Shown here: one piece after another, positions 1-29,594 of the stretch
Position numbering within the stretch: position 1 is the first letter of the stretch
Layout of the letters: each line of letters begins with the position of its first letter
Made by a program: the position numbers and the translations under genes
Notes under the pieces: model-generated
What the model was told of the DNA's origin: nothing
Seen by the model: only the letters and a program-made list of their open reading frames with translations
Databases searched by the model: none
NCBI RefSeq assembly: GCF_034702125.1
Contig: NC_085866.1
Span: 21,665,687-21,729,686 of the forward strand
Source: Engraulis encrasicolus
Taxonomy: Eukaryota; Chordata; Actinopteri; Clupeiformes; Engraulidae
Direction: 5' to 3'
Length of the DNA stretch: 64,000 nt

Positions 1-3
1 ACT

Positions 4-86
4 CCCCCCACCAACCTGGCGGGTTGGGAGTCGAACCGGCAACCTCTGGGATGCAAGTCTGACGCCCTAACCGCTCACCCATGACT
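4..86 (-). mobile_element. tRNA-headed SINE (type 2), cut by window edge
   Basis: On the minus strand this reads as the 5' head of a tRNA-derived SINE: GGGTGAGCGGTTAGGGCGTC (box A-like), then a GGTTCGACTCCC box B. The same head occurs at 17028 (plus strand) and 57505 (minus strand) with a long shared body. The rest of this copy lies outside the window. Confidence 0.8.
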
Positions 87-654
87 GTGACTGGTAGTGA
101 TTGGCACCGCACAACCAGCGGGTGGAGTTTTTGCAGGGGAAAACATGCAGTTCCATGGGCGGGACAGAGGTGCCGTCTGGGTCTATGGTGAAGAGCCCCT
201 TTCTAGATCTAGGCTGGCACAAGACCGTGGCAGTACACTATTCAATACTAATGAACTTGGCATTGTGTTACATACAAAACAGTTACTGTGTTCTCTTTTG
301 CACATCACATATATTTTTAATTAGGCCACTGTAACAAATTCAGCCGGGCTTGGCTTGGTTACAAACTGTAATGGCTATCATAAAACTCTTCCCACTTTAT
401 ACTAGAATACATATATGCATTGAGGTCAAACTAAATGAATCCGTCTGCCCCACTGCTTGACAGCGAAGCAATAAGCGCTGGCTATGGCAATGCATATTTT
501 ATGGATTTTAATGTGTGCACTGCATCTAAAAACAGGCTGCTTAAGTATCAAGTTAACTATTGGACTTTCACAACTGCAACTTTGTCCCAGTTGGGGCAAT
601 TTGTTTTCACCAAAGCCCCATGTAAAACATTGCTTATGCATAATACAGTAGAGT
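87..654. other. No recognised feature
   Basis: AT-rich sequence. I see no splice-flanked coding exon or recognisable repeat; the longest open frames are short and resemble nothing I know. Confidence 0.5.
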
Positions 655-805
<151 letters not shown>

Positions 806-853
806 CAATTGCAATACTTAAAGCTTTAATACAACACACACACACACACACAC

Positions 854-1879
854 CACAAGGCTAAAAGCAAAGCCAAAGCAGATTACACTTCATTATATCC
901 TCATGCATTTATTAACGCTTCAAAACAATAAGCTCTCATTCAGACACGCGTCCATTGTCTTCCCATTCACTTCACATTGGTTAATGACTGCCACGCCTCC
1001 ATAAAAAAACTTGAAAATGCGTTCAACTTTTCACGGATTACGCTCTCTCTTTCTATGGTCCTGCAAGACGTGTTGTGTGACAGCACGTCTGGATGAAACA
1101 CTGTCATACTTCGAAGCATGCACACATGTGTGATCCACCTGTAACATTCACCCTCTCTCTCCACAGCGCTGTGAAGGTGAATTAAGAGGCTTTTTTTGTT
1201 CCATCCTGCAGGCCTCTTGAGAATTAAGAATTATTTGTTGCAATGAAAATCCATTCATTGATGACATGGCAGATCCACATGGCTGAGGTGCTTTGTACAG
1301 CAACAACGACAACAAAAACATTTTAGAGAAACAAGGGGCCTTCAAGAAAATGAGGACTCCAGGCTCTTCTATGAGATGATTTAACCCTTTAACTTAACCT
1401 GGTTTCCTTCTGAGCCAGCTTCTTAGTGTAGGCCCAGGGAGTGGCATGGGCAAAAACAAACAAATCCAGTATGTGAAATATACGAGAGTGTCCTTGCCTC
1501 CAAAGCCAAAATTCAATCCAGATACTGTCAGGCTGAATCAGTGGGTTGAAAATCATAAAATCAGTATCAGATCTCATGAGATGATGTATCAAATGTGTTT
1601 GTCACATACACTGTACATTTGTCGCAAACTGACTCACTCGAGAGATTCAATAGCTTATAGTAACATTTTCTGCACTCTTCAAAGGAACTATTGTCATTTA
1701 TAGTGACAGGGCATTACTGTCCTTGTTTGTTAAGGTGCCATACATTGACACTTCCATGTACGTATATTGTTTGCTGTGAAGATGGAAATAACCTCTTCAG
1801 GTTTGTGATTTTTTAACATTTGTACGAGTGTAAGAAGCTTATTCTCTCTGTTGTCTAAGCTACAATGTGTTCCACTGTG
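854..1879. other. No recognised feature
   Basis: Apparently unique sequence with no identifiable exon. Open frames are below 90 codons with no domain resemblance. Confidence 0.5.
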
Positions 1880-2430
1880 GAAAAGCTGTTGTCTGAAGTG
1901 GCCTCTAAGAGCAACCTCTGCTCTGCTGTCCTTCCACCAACTCCAACCCTCTGTGTCGCACCAAGAGCAACCCATTTATTCTCCTGCGTTCCCCATTCAT
2001 TTCTTTTTGAGTAAGAAGAACACAGGTGGGGGCACTGTGGCGCAGCGCGCTAAGCCCCCCACATTTTCATGCATTTCGTCTGATCGAGTCCGGATGGGGT
2101 CATTTCCCAATCCTCCCCCATCTCTCTCTCCCACTCATTTATTGTTACCATCTCAGACTATCCTGTCAATAAAGGCATAAAAAGCCCCTGATATATATAT
2201 GTATAAAGAATACATGTTGTCATGTTGCTGCATGAAAAAAACAAAACAGTATGTTCTTCTGCAGAACAGATTTCCTTTGTTGTCTTAGCTTAGCTACAAT
2301 ATACTCTCACTGTTGTTCTCTTAGTTCTTACTGCTGCCTAAAATGCATGTCCCTCTGCCATCTCCGATCCATGGAGGCGAACCAGGAGGAATGCCATTGT
2401 CCCTCCTTCCGACTGTATGTGCTAAGGGCT
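1880..2430. repeat. Degenerate units of the oprl1 3' minisatellite
   Basis: Segments around 1885-2015 and 2300-2400 are diverged relatives of the ~125-bp unit at 2950-3545. They share the order TGYTGTCTgAA.., TCCMYCA.., CCCATTgTTCTCCTG, TCATTTCTtTTTcAGTAAGAAG, ACAGGT. A SINE (2028-2180) interrupts them. The similarity was aligned by eye. Confidence 0.5.
2028..2185 (+). mobile_element. tRNA-headed SINE (type 1)
   Basis: Head GCACTGTGGCGCAGCGCGC, box B-like GATCGAGTCCGGATG, then the CTCTCTCTCCCACTCATTT body and a tail near CTGTCAATAAAGGCATAAAA. It shares body and tail with copies at 15266, 44935 and 53850. Confidence 0.8.
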
Positions 2431-2476
2431 TAGATTGAGAGTACAACAGGAGGCCCATTAAAACCTTACTGGCAGG

Positions 2477-2638
2477 CAGGGACGCCGACAAGGTTGGACA
2501 AAGGGGTCAGCTGTCCCAGGTCCAGTAAGATGGAGAGGCCCAAAATTGAGTCCTCATTACATTAACATTTTGTTTTTGCGGGGGGGGGCTTCTCAGATGA
2601 CTTTGTCCTGGGCCCAGCCAAAGCTGTCAGTGGCCCTG
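2477..2638. mobile_element. hAT-like MITE, family CAGGGCCGCYGACAG
   Basis: Starts CAGGGACGCCGACAAGG and ends GCTGTCAGTGGCCCTG, giving inverted termini. Flanking octamers CTGGCAGG and ATGGCAGA match at 6 of 8, a decayed 8-bp target duplication. Same family as 37888, 56698 and, partly, 15965 and 53214. Confidence 0.65.
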
Positions 2639-2949
2639 ATGGCAGAAATAACTTGGGGGTGGGAGAGGTTATCTGGTGGTGGTATGGCCATGGAACCAGA
2701 GGAGACAGAGTAATCGGTGCTTGGTCAGGGATCTGCCCTCCAATCACAACATGTCCTCGCAACACAAATGTTTTTCTGTCTGTGTAGCAAGTCATTGGAG
2801 CTTTAGCATGGTGACAAGAGGGCTGTGCTGGCCTATTATGTTAAATTAAACAGATTGAACACCAACCATTCTTCTTCAGCCCACATCCTTCTGGTTTGCT
2901 TATGGTGTGACCCCAAGCTATTAATTTGATGTTATAGTATGGCAAGCTA
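2639..2949. other. No recognised feature
   Basis: Short stretch between a MITE and the minisatellite. Nothing identifiable. Confidence 0.45.
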
Positions 2950-3503
2950 AAATTACATTATGTACTATATGTTCTCACTGCTGTCTGAAATGTCACTACA
3001 TACAGTACAACCTCCATTACTCTGTGACAAGAAACCCCATTGCTCTGCTCTTCCTTTTGTGTTAAAGTTAGAGCAGAGATTCAGGTTGACAGTGTCTCTG
3101 AAGGTACAATATGTATGCTCTCACTGCTCACTGGTCCACAATGCCGTTTGAAAGTCCCCCCACCATCTCCGTGCCATTGTGACAAACATTGATGAGGAAC
3201 CCTCATTGTTCTCCTGTTCCTCATTCATTTGTGTTTCAGTAAGAAGGTAACAGGTTCTCCATGCTGTCTGAAAAGGTTCCTCCACTACATCCATGCCACT
3301 GTGACTAACCTTGATGAGGAACCCCCATTGTTCTTCTTTTAATCATTCTTGTTCATTCAATAAGAAGGAAACAGGTTCTCACTGCTGTCTAAAAGGTTCC
3401 TCCATAATTCCCGTGCCACTGTGACTAACCTTGAGGTGAGGAACCCCCATTGTTCTCCTGCTAATCATTCTTGTCCATTCAAGAAGAAGGCAACAGGTTC
3501 TTC

Positions 3504-20183
<16,680 letters not shown>

Positions 20184-20576
20184 GTTGATTGCGTGCAGTA
20201 AAACAAAGCCGACTAATACGCAACTACGAGCCTAAAAATAGCATGAGGGAAACAATTCCTCAAAAGCAATTACTGATAGTCTACGTGCCCATAGTGCATT
20301 CTCTTTTAAAGATTTAAACTGGTCTCTTCAAAAACGCAAAAAGTCGAAGATGACCAGATTAAGATTAAGTTGTTTTGAACAGAAATTGCCCATGTCCATC
20401 TCTATCGTCAGACAAGTAAAAACTGTCATTGGTGAAGTATTGGGAGGATGGACACGTGCCCTGCACCTGAAGAACCCTCTCGGCAGACTGCATGATTTTA
20501 TTACGCGAGGAGGGGGAGCAATCCTAGATGTCTTCATTGCCCCAAGACAGAGCCCGACGACATCTCTCTCTCTCTC

Positions 20577-20622
<46 letters not shown>

Positions 20623-21036
20623 ACAGTCGCCCACCCCACTCGCTCGCGTCCACGCGTTGTAGTGTATTCCTGGAGACAAGGTTAAACTGTGTGGAGTATA
20701 CACTGAATACAAATGAGGTGTGTACTGTTTTATGGCTAATTTGTCATCTGAGCCTCTGTACTTGCTGACATAGTGCCGTATGCCTATGGCCATAGCAGGC
20801 TATCTTTATTCTCTTGCCTGTGCTCCCTTTTTCATTAGAAATGTGCTGTCAAGAAAGAAATGTTTTTTTTTATAGAAAAAAAAACATAACAAATAGCAAC
20901 AGATAAAAAAAATCAAGTCTAGATTCGTGTGTAGCTTCCAAACCTTAAACGATTGCCATTTATCCACTTGGCTTAGTTTCAAGTAATTGAGCTGTGGGTT
21001 TGTAGATGATTGTGTACAAAGTGGTCATATCCATTT
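20184..21036. promoter_or_regulatory. Immediate 5' flank of oprl1 coding start
   Basis: Must hold 5'UTR and perhaps a promoter or a 5'UTR intron, but I cannot place a transcription start. A (CT)n tract lies at 20562-20618, ~380-440 bp upstream of the ATG; on the transcribed strand it reads GAGA-like. Confidence 0.3.
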
Positions 21037-21070
21037 GTGTGTGTGTGTGTGTGTGTGCACGCGGCGCAAG

Positions 21071-21160
<90 letters not shown>
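21037..21160. repeat. (GT)n microsatellite
   Basis: Two GT runs separated by GCACGCGGCGCAAGCG. Confidence 0.97.
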
Positions 21161-21163
<3 letters not shown>

Positions 21164-21293
21164 CAGGGATTATGCTGATGACTTTACATGTATATACTTA
21201 CATGTGTGTGCATGCAAATGTGATTCACATGTGTACATGACTGTGTATGCTTCATTGTTTGCCACAATAACCTTGTGTCTCTTTCAAGGTCTC

Positions 21294-21401
<108 letters not shown>

Positions 21402-21807
21402 AGTGTGTGTTTACATCCATTTCTGTTTACGCTGTGTCAGTGTGTGTGTGTGTTTATGCATGGTAATATGTAGACATTACGTTTAGTGTGTGTGTGTGTG
21501 TGTATGTGCACCTATTGGTTTGTTTGTCTTTATTTAAATGTATGTTTGTGACAGAGCACTTTTCTCAAGGGCAATGCTTGATGGATGAATTCACGTCCCA
21601 CTGTCCCACCCTACTGTCTGATGTGGTACATTACAACACAACAGAAACAACGAACGGAACACTAAAATACCCAACTCAAGGTTCGTACCCAACACAATGT
21701 ATTACAGCACACATACGTATACAGGACAGCACAAATACACAACATATAAACATGACACAGCAAACAACTGTGATTTTACAACACAGCTACACATGACACA
21801 ATTCAAA

Positions 21808-22250
21808 TATCAAGCCTCATACACACAACATACTGCTGGACAAATATACAAACCACAGACATACGTAGGCCTATACAACAATACTCCACCTGTAATACAC
21901 AACACTATGTGACAGAAATATAAATGAAAACACAACAAGACATACAACAGAAATATGCATATTATTACAACACAGTACAACAATACACACATATTTTCAA
22001 CACAAAAACAACATAAAATACACAATACATCAATGTACACAATACAGCACCCAAGCACAAGACAACAACACACACAACACAGATACTGTATGCGCAACAC
22101 CATATTTCTGTTGTATGTCTTGTTGTGTTTTCATTTATATTTCTGTCACATAGTGTTGTGTATTACAGGTGGAGAATTGTTGTATAGGCCTACGTATGTC
22201 TGTGGTTTGTATATTTGTCCAGCAGTGTATTGTGTGTATGAGGCTTGATA
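21808..22250. repeat. Near-perfect 150-bp inverted repeat
   Basis: Arm A (21808-21957) and arm B (22101-22250) are reverse complements over 150 bp. By eye they differ at three positions and have no indel. The 143-bp spacer is CA/AT-rich, and the A arm continues the ACACAA-rich style of its left flank. The DNA could fold into a long hairpin. No terminal motif of a known transposon is visible. Confidence 0.95.
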
Positions 22251-22800
<550 letters not shown>

Positions 22801-23209
22801 AGAGAAAGATTAGTATGTTTGAGTTTTCTGTGTGGCGAGTCTGTGTCTGTGCCTGTGTGCATGCACTGTATGCGTGTGTGTGTGTGTGTTTATCAGACCC
22901 TGAACAGACATGTGAACTGTCATGCTTCCCATTTCTATGGTTTCGTATTGGTACACTTCTCATTCTTTCCACTGTAAGTCCATAGCCGCTGCCGTATAGG
23001 TGGTGATGTCAGTGGGGCTGAGAGAGTGGGTTTTGGGATCCTTAAGTCTTTGGTAAATCAAAATACCATCATGCCTAGCCATTCTAAACCCACATTGAAA
23101 TGGGGTAGGGTCCAGAAAAGAATGTTGGTCACGGAGTGGGCTTAAAGGTTGTCTTTCGTCAGCACGAAATGGGATTGTACTACAAACAATCTATGGAAAA
23201 ACAACTTTA

Positions 23210-23496
23210 TTTAACACTTTATTTCAGTGGCATCATACGCCTGACATAACGTTGTCATAAGAGTGTCAAAACAGTGTCATGACACAGTCATAAACATTAT
23301 GTCAGTGTCATAAACTTGTATTTATAGTCATGAAAAGTTGACATTGTTTGGGTTGTCTTTACCATAACCAAATGCCACTTAAGGATATTTATGACATTGA
23401 CATAATGTCTATGACACGTGCATGACTGTGTTACGACATTGTTATGACACTGTCTTGTCATAAGTATGACACTGGTGTCAGGTAAAGTGTTACCCA
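23210..23496. mobile_element. Inverted-repeat MITE, GGTAACACTTTA family
   Basis: Ends TAACACTTTAtTTC..GTCATAAGAGTGTC and, inverted, GGGTAACACTTTACCTGACAC.. with many GTCATGACAC-type internal units. Related to 32853-33197. Confidence 0.75.
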
Positions 23497-23518
23497 AAGA
23501 ATTCTACTCAGTTAAACC

Positions 23519-24133
23519 CAGGGCTAGGCTGGGTGAGAAATAGGGCCCGGGCACTTTTGGTTTAAAGGGGCCCCTCATAATAAGCGTTGCAGAACTGATT
23601 CACAAATTTTCTTTACATTTCTGAAAATAGGGGCCCACGAGGGTGCGGGCTAGGGGTGTGCAAAATAATCGTCATATCGATGCATCGCAATACTTACTTT
23701 CACGATACAATGCATCGATTCATGACAAGGTATCGTGATACTTATTTTCTCAATATACTGCATGGATTCATGACAATTGATTATTTGATAACAATAAAAT
23801 TCTATTTGCCACAGGTTGATTTTGTTCAGTAGAGAGTAGGTAATATTTCTGTTGTGATGTAAGCTCTCTCCCAGATGATAAAATGCTTAAATAGAATGAA
23901 CTGTCTTATGAAAGCTACACAGCAACTGACAAATAAGCTGTATTTTACACATTTACTGAAGTAAATATCGCAATGCATCACAGTAGTACATGAATCGCAA
24001 TGCATCGTGATAGAATCACATCTTGGCATGTGTATCGTGATGCGCATCGAATCGTGAACCCTTTGCCAATACCCACCCGAAGTGCGGGCCCACCAGGAAA
24101 TGCACGGAATGCCAGATGGCCAGTCCAGCCCTG
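23519..24133. mobile_element. hAT-like MITE carrying a second hAT insertion
   Basis: Ends CAGGGCTAGGCTGGG and CCAGTCCAGCCCTG. Flanks GTTAAACC and GTTACACC match at 7 of 8. The original ~184-bp element is interrupted by the 431-bp insertion at 23651-24081. Confidence 0.85.
23651..24081. mobile_element. Nested hAT-like element, TSD GTGCGGGC
   Basis: Starts TAGGGGTGTGCAAAATAATCG and contains repeated ATCGATGCATCG motifs. It is bounded on both sides by GTGCGGGC (23643-23650 and 24082-24089), a perfect 8-bp target duplication. Confidence 0.9.
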
Positions 24134-24390
24134 GTTACACCTGCCTTTTGACTCTGCAGTGGCTAGTCAGTCTTTTAGGCAGTCACTCGCAAGCCATGTG
24201 GGGCTCTTTCCATTATCCAAACTCCCGTCCTCCCTTGTGCTTGTGGCCTTGTGATGACGTCACAAGACGTCATTGACGACAGAAGTTTAATTCAATATCT
24301 TGCAAAAGCGCAATTCAAAGGTCATTTTCTCATTTGCAATCGGGAAGTTGAATGAGGAAAAGTCCCCCTGAAGTTGTGGCTATAGGCTGA

Positions 24391-24600
24391 CTAAGTCACG
24401 CCCTCTACTTCCTGGTTCATGGGACAGAGGGAGTCAAAAAATGATTACCGGGCTTGAAAATTTGTGATTTTTGGATTTGTGGTGCATAGGTGGAGGTCCA
24501 AGGTTTGGATTGGTGTCAAAAAAACACTCATTTTCAAGCCCAGTAATTATTTTTTGACTTCCCCTGCCCCATGAAGCAGGAAGTAGAGGGCGTGACTTAG
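24391..24600. mobile_element. Palindromic MITE, CTAAGTCACGCCCTC ends
   Basis: Arms of ~70 bp: CTAAGTCACGCCCTCTACTT..GGGCTTGAAAAT and its inverted partner ATTTTCAAGCCCAG..AAGTAGAGGGCGTGACTTAG. A relative may be the CTTAGGTGCCCCAT fragment at ~60810. Confidence 0.85.
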
Positions 24601-24782
24601 GTGCCCCATAGGCTGTCTAGTGGGGAAACGTTATTGTTTTCTCCACGGAGGCCGAGGAGGCGTCAGCAAAGCGCAGGGCCACATAAGCACAGGTTGAGGA
24701 CGGGAGGTGAGGAGAATGGAAAGAAGCCACGGACTGCACCTAGACACCTCTGGCAATGAATTACTGTTGCTGCCACCAGGGG

Positions 24783-25059
24783 CAGGGCCGTATTAATGCA
24801 CACAGGCTATATGGCTGCAGCCTAGGGGCCCCCACCTGCCAGGGGGGGCCCTGATTGGCCAAAAGTGAAAAATTGCAGAATTGTGACAAGATTGTAGGCC
24901 TACTCTGTGGTGCTGAGTACTGTCAGCAGACATGTTATCCTTAATTCCTATCTTGTAATTATGACACTGTCTATGTAAATTTGGCACGAAATTTGTTCTC
25001 CGTGGGGCCCCACAACGGCCTGTAGCCTAGGGGCCCCAGGCCATCTTAATCCGGCCCTG
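24783..25059. mobile_element. hAT-like MITE, TSD ACCAGGGG
   Basis: Ends CAGGGCCGTATTAATGC and AATCCGGCCCTG. Perfect 8-bp duplication ACCAGGGG at 24775-24782 and 25060-25067. A truncated relative starts near 63758. Confidence 0.92.
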
Positions 25060-25229
25060 ACCAGGGGCGTGTAGATTTCTTGGCCAGACAGTCGATGATG
25101 GCTTTATTCCCCTTCTCAGCACTCTGCAGAGTGGAGACATATGTCTCATCCTTTCACCACCGGCTCTGACGGGCGTCTGGAAATGAATAAACCTGAACAC
25201 AGTGTTGGCATCGGGATGGTGACACAGGA

Positions 25230-25476
25230 GAGAATGACACACATACACACACATGCACACGTACAGTACAGTACACACATACAATACACACACATGCACA
25301 CAGTACACACATACAGTAGGCCTACACAGTAAATGTTGCGGTGTTAATTCAACACTTAGAGAGTTCATTTGAGTCCAAATGATGTCAAATCAACTCTCTA
25401 AGTGTTAACTGAACACTGCAGAATTTACTGTGTACATATACGCACCCACACATGCAGCACACACACACATGCACAC
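25230..25476. repeat. ACATGCACACATACAGT minisatellite, left part
   Basis: Imperfect ~18-22-bp units, the left end of the array that continues at 27474. It is interrupted by a TA-flanked MITE (25325-25432) and the 2-kb hAT element. Confidence 0.9.
25325..25432. mobile_element. TA-flanked MITE, CACAGTAAAT ends
   Basis: A 108-bp palindromic element: CACAGTAAATGTTGC..ATTTACTGTG with inner TAACACTTAGAGAG / CTCTCTAAGTGTTAA arms. TA dinucleotides at 25323-25324 and 25433-25434 suit a Tc1/mariner-type target. Confidence 0.9.
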
Positions 25477-27473
25477 CAGTGGTGGACGAAGTACACCAGT
25501 TATGTACTTGAGTAAAAGTACAGTTACCTTGCATTGAAAACTACTCAAGTAAAAGTGAAAGTATTCACCTCACTTTTTTACTTGAGTAGAAGTACAAAAG
25601 TATTTGCCGTCAAAAATACTTAAGTACTAAAAGTAAAAAGTAAAAACTTAAAAATGAAGCCTTTGGTGCAATTTTAATATTTAAGTGTTGTAGGCCTAGT
25701 TTGGTCATATCTAATTAAATATCCTCTGATTTGCATAGGCTATAGGCTACCAACATGTTAGAACTAGGCCATAACAGGCCTCAGAAACACTGTGGAGTAA
25801 GTCCATGGATGTTGTAGCATCAGAAGTTCCTTTTCACCTCTCTAAACATTTAATACATGCCCAAAAGAACACATGAAAGGGCCATTAATATTAAGAATGA
25901 TTAGGCTGAAATTGATTATATGCCTATTAGAACAACTACAATAATACCCCCCAGCCGTAGGCCTACAGTCCAGTATAGGCCTACTTTTTTGTGACAGCAA
26001 GGAGTTAGAGTAGTAGCCAATAAAGTACTTTATGTTTATTTTTTGTTATAATTATGGTTTCGGTAGACCTCTTCTTCTTCTTATTATTATTATTATGTAG
26101 TGTTTGGTTATGTTAAGGTTGGCTTAGGCCTATGTATGAACAAACAGACGTCTTGCGACTAAGCTACCTTTAAAGATAGGAACATCTTCATATACTTGTA
26201 ATGGTCTCTATTTGCTAGATGCCAATGATTTGCAATAGCCTACTTGATACAACTTAATTGGAACACTTATCTGTCTGATCATGAAAAAGCCTTTTGTGCC
26301 TGTGCACATCACTGGGCCAATATTTAGCCAAAGTCCACTTTTTTCCTTTTTTTAAAAACTTTGTTACTGTTGTTTTTTACAACCTCACTTTGGTGGTATT
26401 GCCAGTGCATTTCATATCCACTGTAGCCTACTGACCTGACTTAAGGATAAATGTTGCAAGGATACATGTAGCCTCACTTTGCAACAGGTGGGCATGGCAA
26501 TGCTCATGTAAAGATACAAACCCTTTACACAAGCCTCTTATCCATAACGTTGAAGCAAATATTTTTTTTCTATTAGACAAGTAATTGATATCCCCAACTA
26601 CTTCAGAAAATACTGCAATGTATTGAGGGGAAAGAATGCTATCACGGAGTTGTGTGCCTGGATGGTTTGGAATAAGCAGCATGTTTAGGCATCATGTGTA
26701 GGCCTACTTGACTCAAGAAACCAACACGCTACAAAAGCGGCAATTATGTGACTCTATTGTAAGCCATTACACAGATATAGCACAGCAAGTCAAATAAGCA
26801 GTAGGGCCTACATTAAGTATCAATTCGCTGATTATTCAGTTCAAACGCGAAGTCTATCTGACAAATTTCGTCTTGTCAGGCGAGTGCAGCCTGCGAGCTA
26901 AACCTCTCCCCCCTCACACAACGAATGCGCTAATATGCCGCCTAATATGCCTACACTCTAACAACGTTATTGTCGCCTGCTTTATTGTTTTGCTGTGCTT
27001 TCCGCGTGTTACTAGAAAGTATCGTTTCTTCTTATTTCAATTCGTCTCGCAAGTCACAACAGTGGACACATCAGTGGTCTTGCTCTGCTCATTTTCCTTC
27101 TAAATCTAATTCTGTACAGTAAAGCTTGTTGTCACGTGACACATTACAACCAATCACAATGGCGAATCTCTGAGTCTGCCAATCGGATTCAGTTTCACTT
27201 TCTTCACACAAGCGTGAAATCTCAGATTTCATTTGATCAGGGCATTAAAAGTGAATTAATTCACCTGCCTTGTGTCGCCTTAAATTAAATAAAAAAGGAA
27301 CGAGTGTTTCTGTAAATGTAACGAAGTGAAAGTACTAAATTTCGCTTTGAAATGTAGTGAAGTAAAAGTATAAAGTCTTACCAAATAAAAATACTTGAGT
27401 AAAGTATGAAAGTATGAAAATGTTACTTAAGTACAGTAACGAATTACATTTACTTCGTTACTGTCCACCACTG
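25477..27473. mobile_element. 2.0-kb non-autonomous hAT element, TSD ATGCACAC
   Basis: Ends CAGTGGTGGACGAAGTAC and GTCCACCACTG, with subterminal AGTACTTGAGTAAAAGTA repeats. Perfect 8-bp duplication ATGCACAC at 25469-25476 and 27474-27481. No transposase frame is visible in the ~1.6-kb interior. A short relative is at 38923. Confidence 0.95.
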
Positions 27474-27925
27474 ATGCACACATACAGTGCAGACATACAG
27501 TACACACACATGCACACATATAGTACACACACACAAGCACACATACAGTACACACACATGCACACATACAGTACACACACATGCACACATACAGCACACA
27601 CACATGCACACATACAGTGCAGACATACAGTACACACACATGCACACATACAGTACACACACATGCACACATACAGCACACACACATGCACACATACAGT
27701 ACACACAAGCACACATGCAGTACACACACATGCACACATACAGTGCAGACATACAGTACACACAAGCACACATACAGTACACACACATGCACACATACAG
27801 TACACACACATGCACACATACAGCACACACAGTACACAGATGTGCGCACACACTCACATGCATGCACACACAGATGTGTGCATACACACGCACACACACA
27901 CAGACACACACACACATAGTGATGG
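27474..27925. repeat. ACATGCACACATACAGT minisatellite, right part
   Basis: About 20 units of ACACACATGCACACATACAGT with variants, continuing the array left of the hAT insertion. It encodes only artefactual HTHAHIQ-type frames. Confidence 0.95.
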
Positions 27926-28029
27926 AGAATGTTAGAGAGAGAGACAAAAACAGAAAGTATGAAAACAATAGAGAAACTCAGACATGCATGCACACATAGG
28001 CCTATGTAAGTACTCGACCACCACCAAAA

Positions 28030-28064
28030 ACACACAAACACACAAACACACATACACACACACA

Positions 28065-28119
<55 letters not shown>
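28030..28119. repeat. (CA)n microsatellite
   Basis: CA run with ACAAAC interruptions at its left end. Confidence 0.97.
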
Positions 28120-28122
<3 letters not shown>

Positions 28123-28337
28123 AAAAGAAACAGAACAGAAGGGCAGAAGGTCTAGCATAAGGTGTGAAGAGAGAGAGGGGGGGTGTGTGTGTGCAGGACC
28201 CAGGAGTAGCAGCAGGTAGCAGGCAGCGGAGGAATATTTATTGCTGACTTTTACGGTAAAGCCAAGGGGTGTTTACAAGGCAACGCACGCAGCTCACAGA
28301 GCAGCATCTCCACACAGAGATTAATGGAGCGCATCCA

Positions 28338-28790
28338 CATCCCATCCCACCCCCTATCGCAGACCACACCACTATTCTCTTCTTCTGTTGGACCGCGCTT
28401 GAGGTTTAGTACTAGTGTTGTCTACTAAAGTTGGTATGGCTGGTACGCTTCTGTTTTTGTGAAGCACTTCAAACTGTTTACTAGTTTACTATGAAATGCA
28501 TAATAAACCAACAATACATTTGCCTTGTCTTGATTGAGACACATTTGTTTGTAGTGACATGCTCCAGTTGCAAGTCTACATCCCCCCCACCCCACATCGC
28601 ACCCCAGACCACTATTCTCTTCTCCTGTACCATAGGACTGATCTCAAGTTTTAGCTCTAGCGTTGTGAAGCGCTTCAAACTGCCTCTTTCTATGAAATGC
28701 ATAACAAACGTACGTACAATAAATGTATCTTGCCTTCATAGTGACACATTTGTTTGTAATGAAATGTTCGGGATGCAAGTCTTTGTTGGT
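28338..28790. repeat. Diverged tandem duplication (~230 bp)
   Basis: Two direct copies (28338-28583 and 28584-28790) share ACCACTATTCTCTTCT, AAGCRCTTCAAACTG, TATGAAATGCATAA and GACACATTTGTTTGTA. Function unknown. Confidence 0.75.
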
Positions 28791-28904
28791 AACATAGCCT
28801 AGTGTAGTGTGATTTAGCAGGCTGACCTCATAGATGGACAATTGTGGGACTTGTGACACATATTTTTCCCTTAATATGGATACTGTACATGCATTGTGTG
28901 TGAG

Positions 28905-29045
28905 TGTGAGATAGTCAGACAGGCATACAGACATATAGATAGGCAGAGACACACAAGCAGGCAGACAGACAGAGGGAATCAGATAGATAGGTAGCCAGTC
29001 AGTCAGTCAGGCAGGCAGGCAAGGAGACAGACAGACAGACATTAA
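28905..29045. repeat. Degenerate (CAGA)/(GGCA)/(CAGT) tetranucleotides
   Basis: Mixed tetranucleotide tract ending in a short (CAGA)n run. Confidence 0.9.
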
Positions 29046-29079
29046 TAGGCCACATTGCATCCCTTATTACAGAGAGCAC

Positions 29080-29082
<3 letters not shown>

Positions 29083-29137
<55 letters not shown>

Positions 29138-29200
29138 AAAGGAAGAAGGCAGGTGAATCGACAGAAACAGAGAGAGAGCAAGAGAGAGAGAGAGAGAGAG
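29083..29200. repeat. (GT)n and (GA)n microsatellites
   Basis: GT run at 29083-29137 and a GA run at about 29170-29202. Confidence 0.95.
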
Positions 29201-29294
29201 AGATTTATGGATCTGTGCTGTAGCTTGTTGTTCTCTTCTATTCCTCTTGTGTGTGTTCTCTTCTACTCCAACTGTGTGTGTGTGTGCGTGTGCG

Positions 29295-29594
29295 CAGAGG
29301 CGGACTTTCCATTAGGCAAACCTAGGCAATTGCCTAGGGCCCCGACCAAATCTGTCCTCCATAGGGGCCCCAACTGTCACACCAGTCGCAGTAAACACGC
29401 AAAAATGCAGGCTTGATCTTAAAGTGTCACATTAATGTGTCACATTACTTTACTTATGTAAAGTAATCAAAGATCTGTATGAGACAAAACGTTTGAATGG
29501 CACCAAAACACAGAATGTTGTGTCTACATAATGACTTTTGAGGGCCCCTTGTTAATATTTGCCTAGGGCCCCAAAACGACTAGATCCGCCCCTG
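29295..29594. mobile_element. hAT-like MITE, CAGAGGCGGA ends
   Basis: Ends CAGAGGCGGACTTTCC and GATCCGCCCCTG, with repeated GCCTAGGGCCCC inside. Flanks CGTGTGCG and CATGTGCA match at 6 of 8. Confidence 0.75.

Noticed and set aside
27474..27925. CRISPR-like regular repeat
   Set aside because: Units are contiguous, imperfect and CA-rich with no spacers, in vertebrate DNA. It is a minisatellite.
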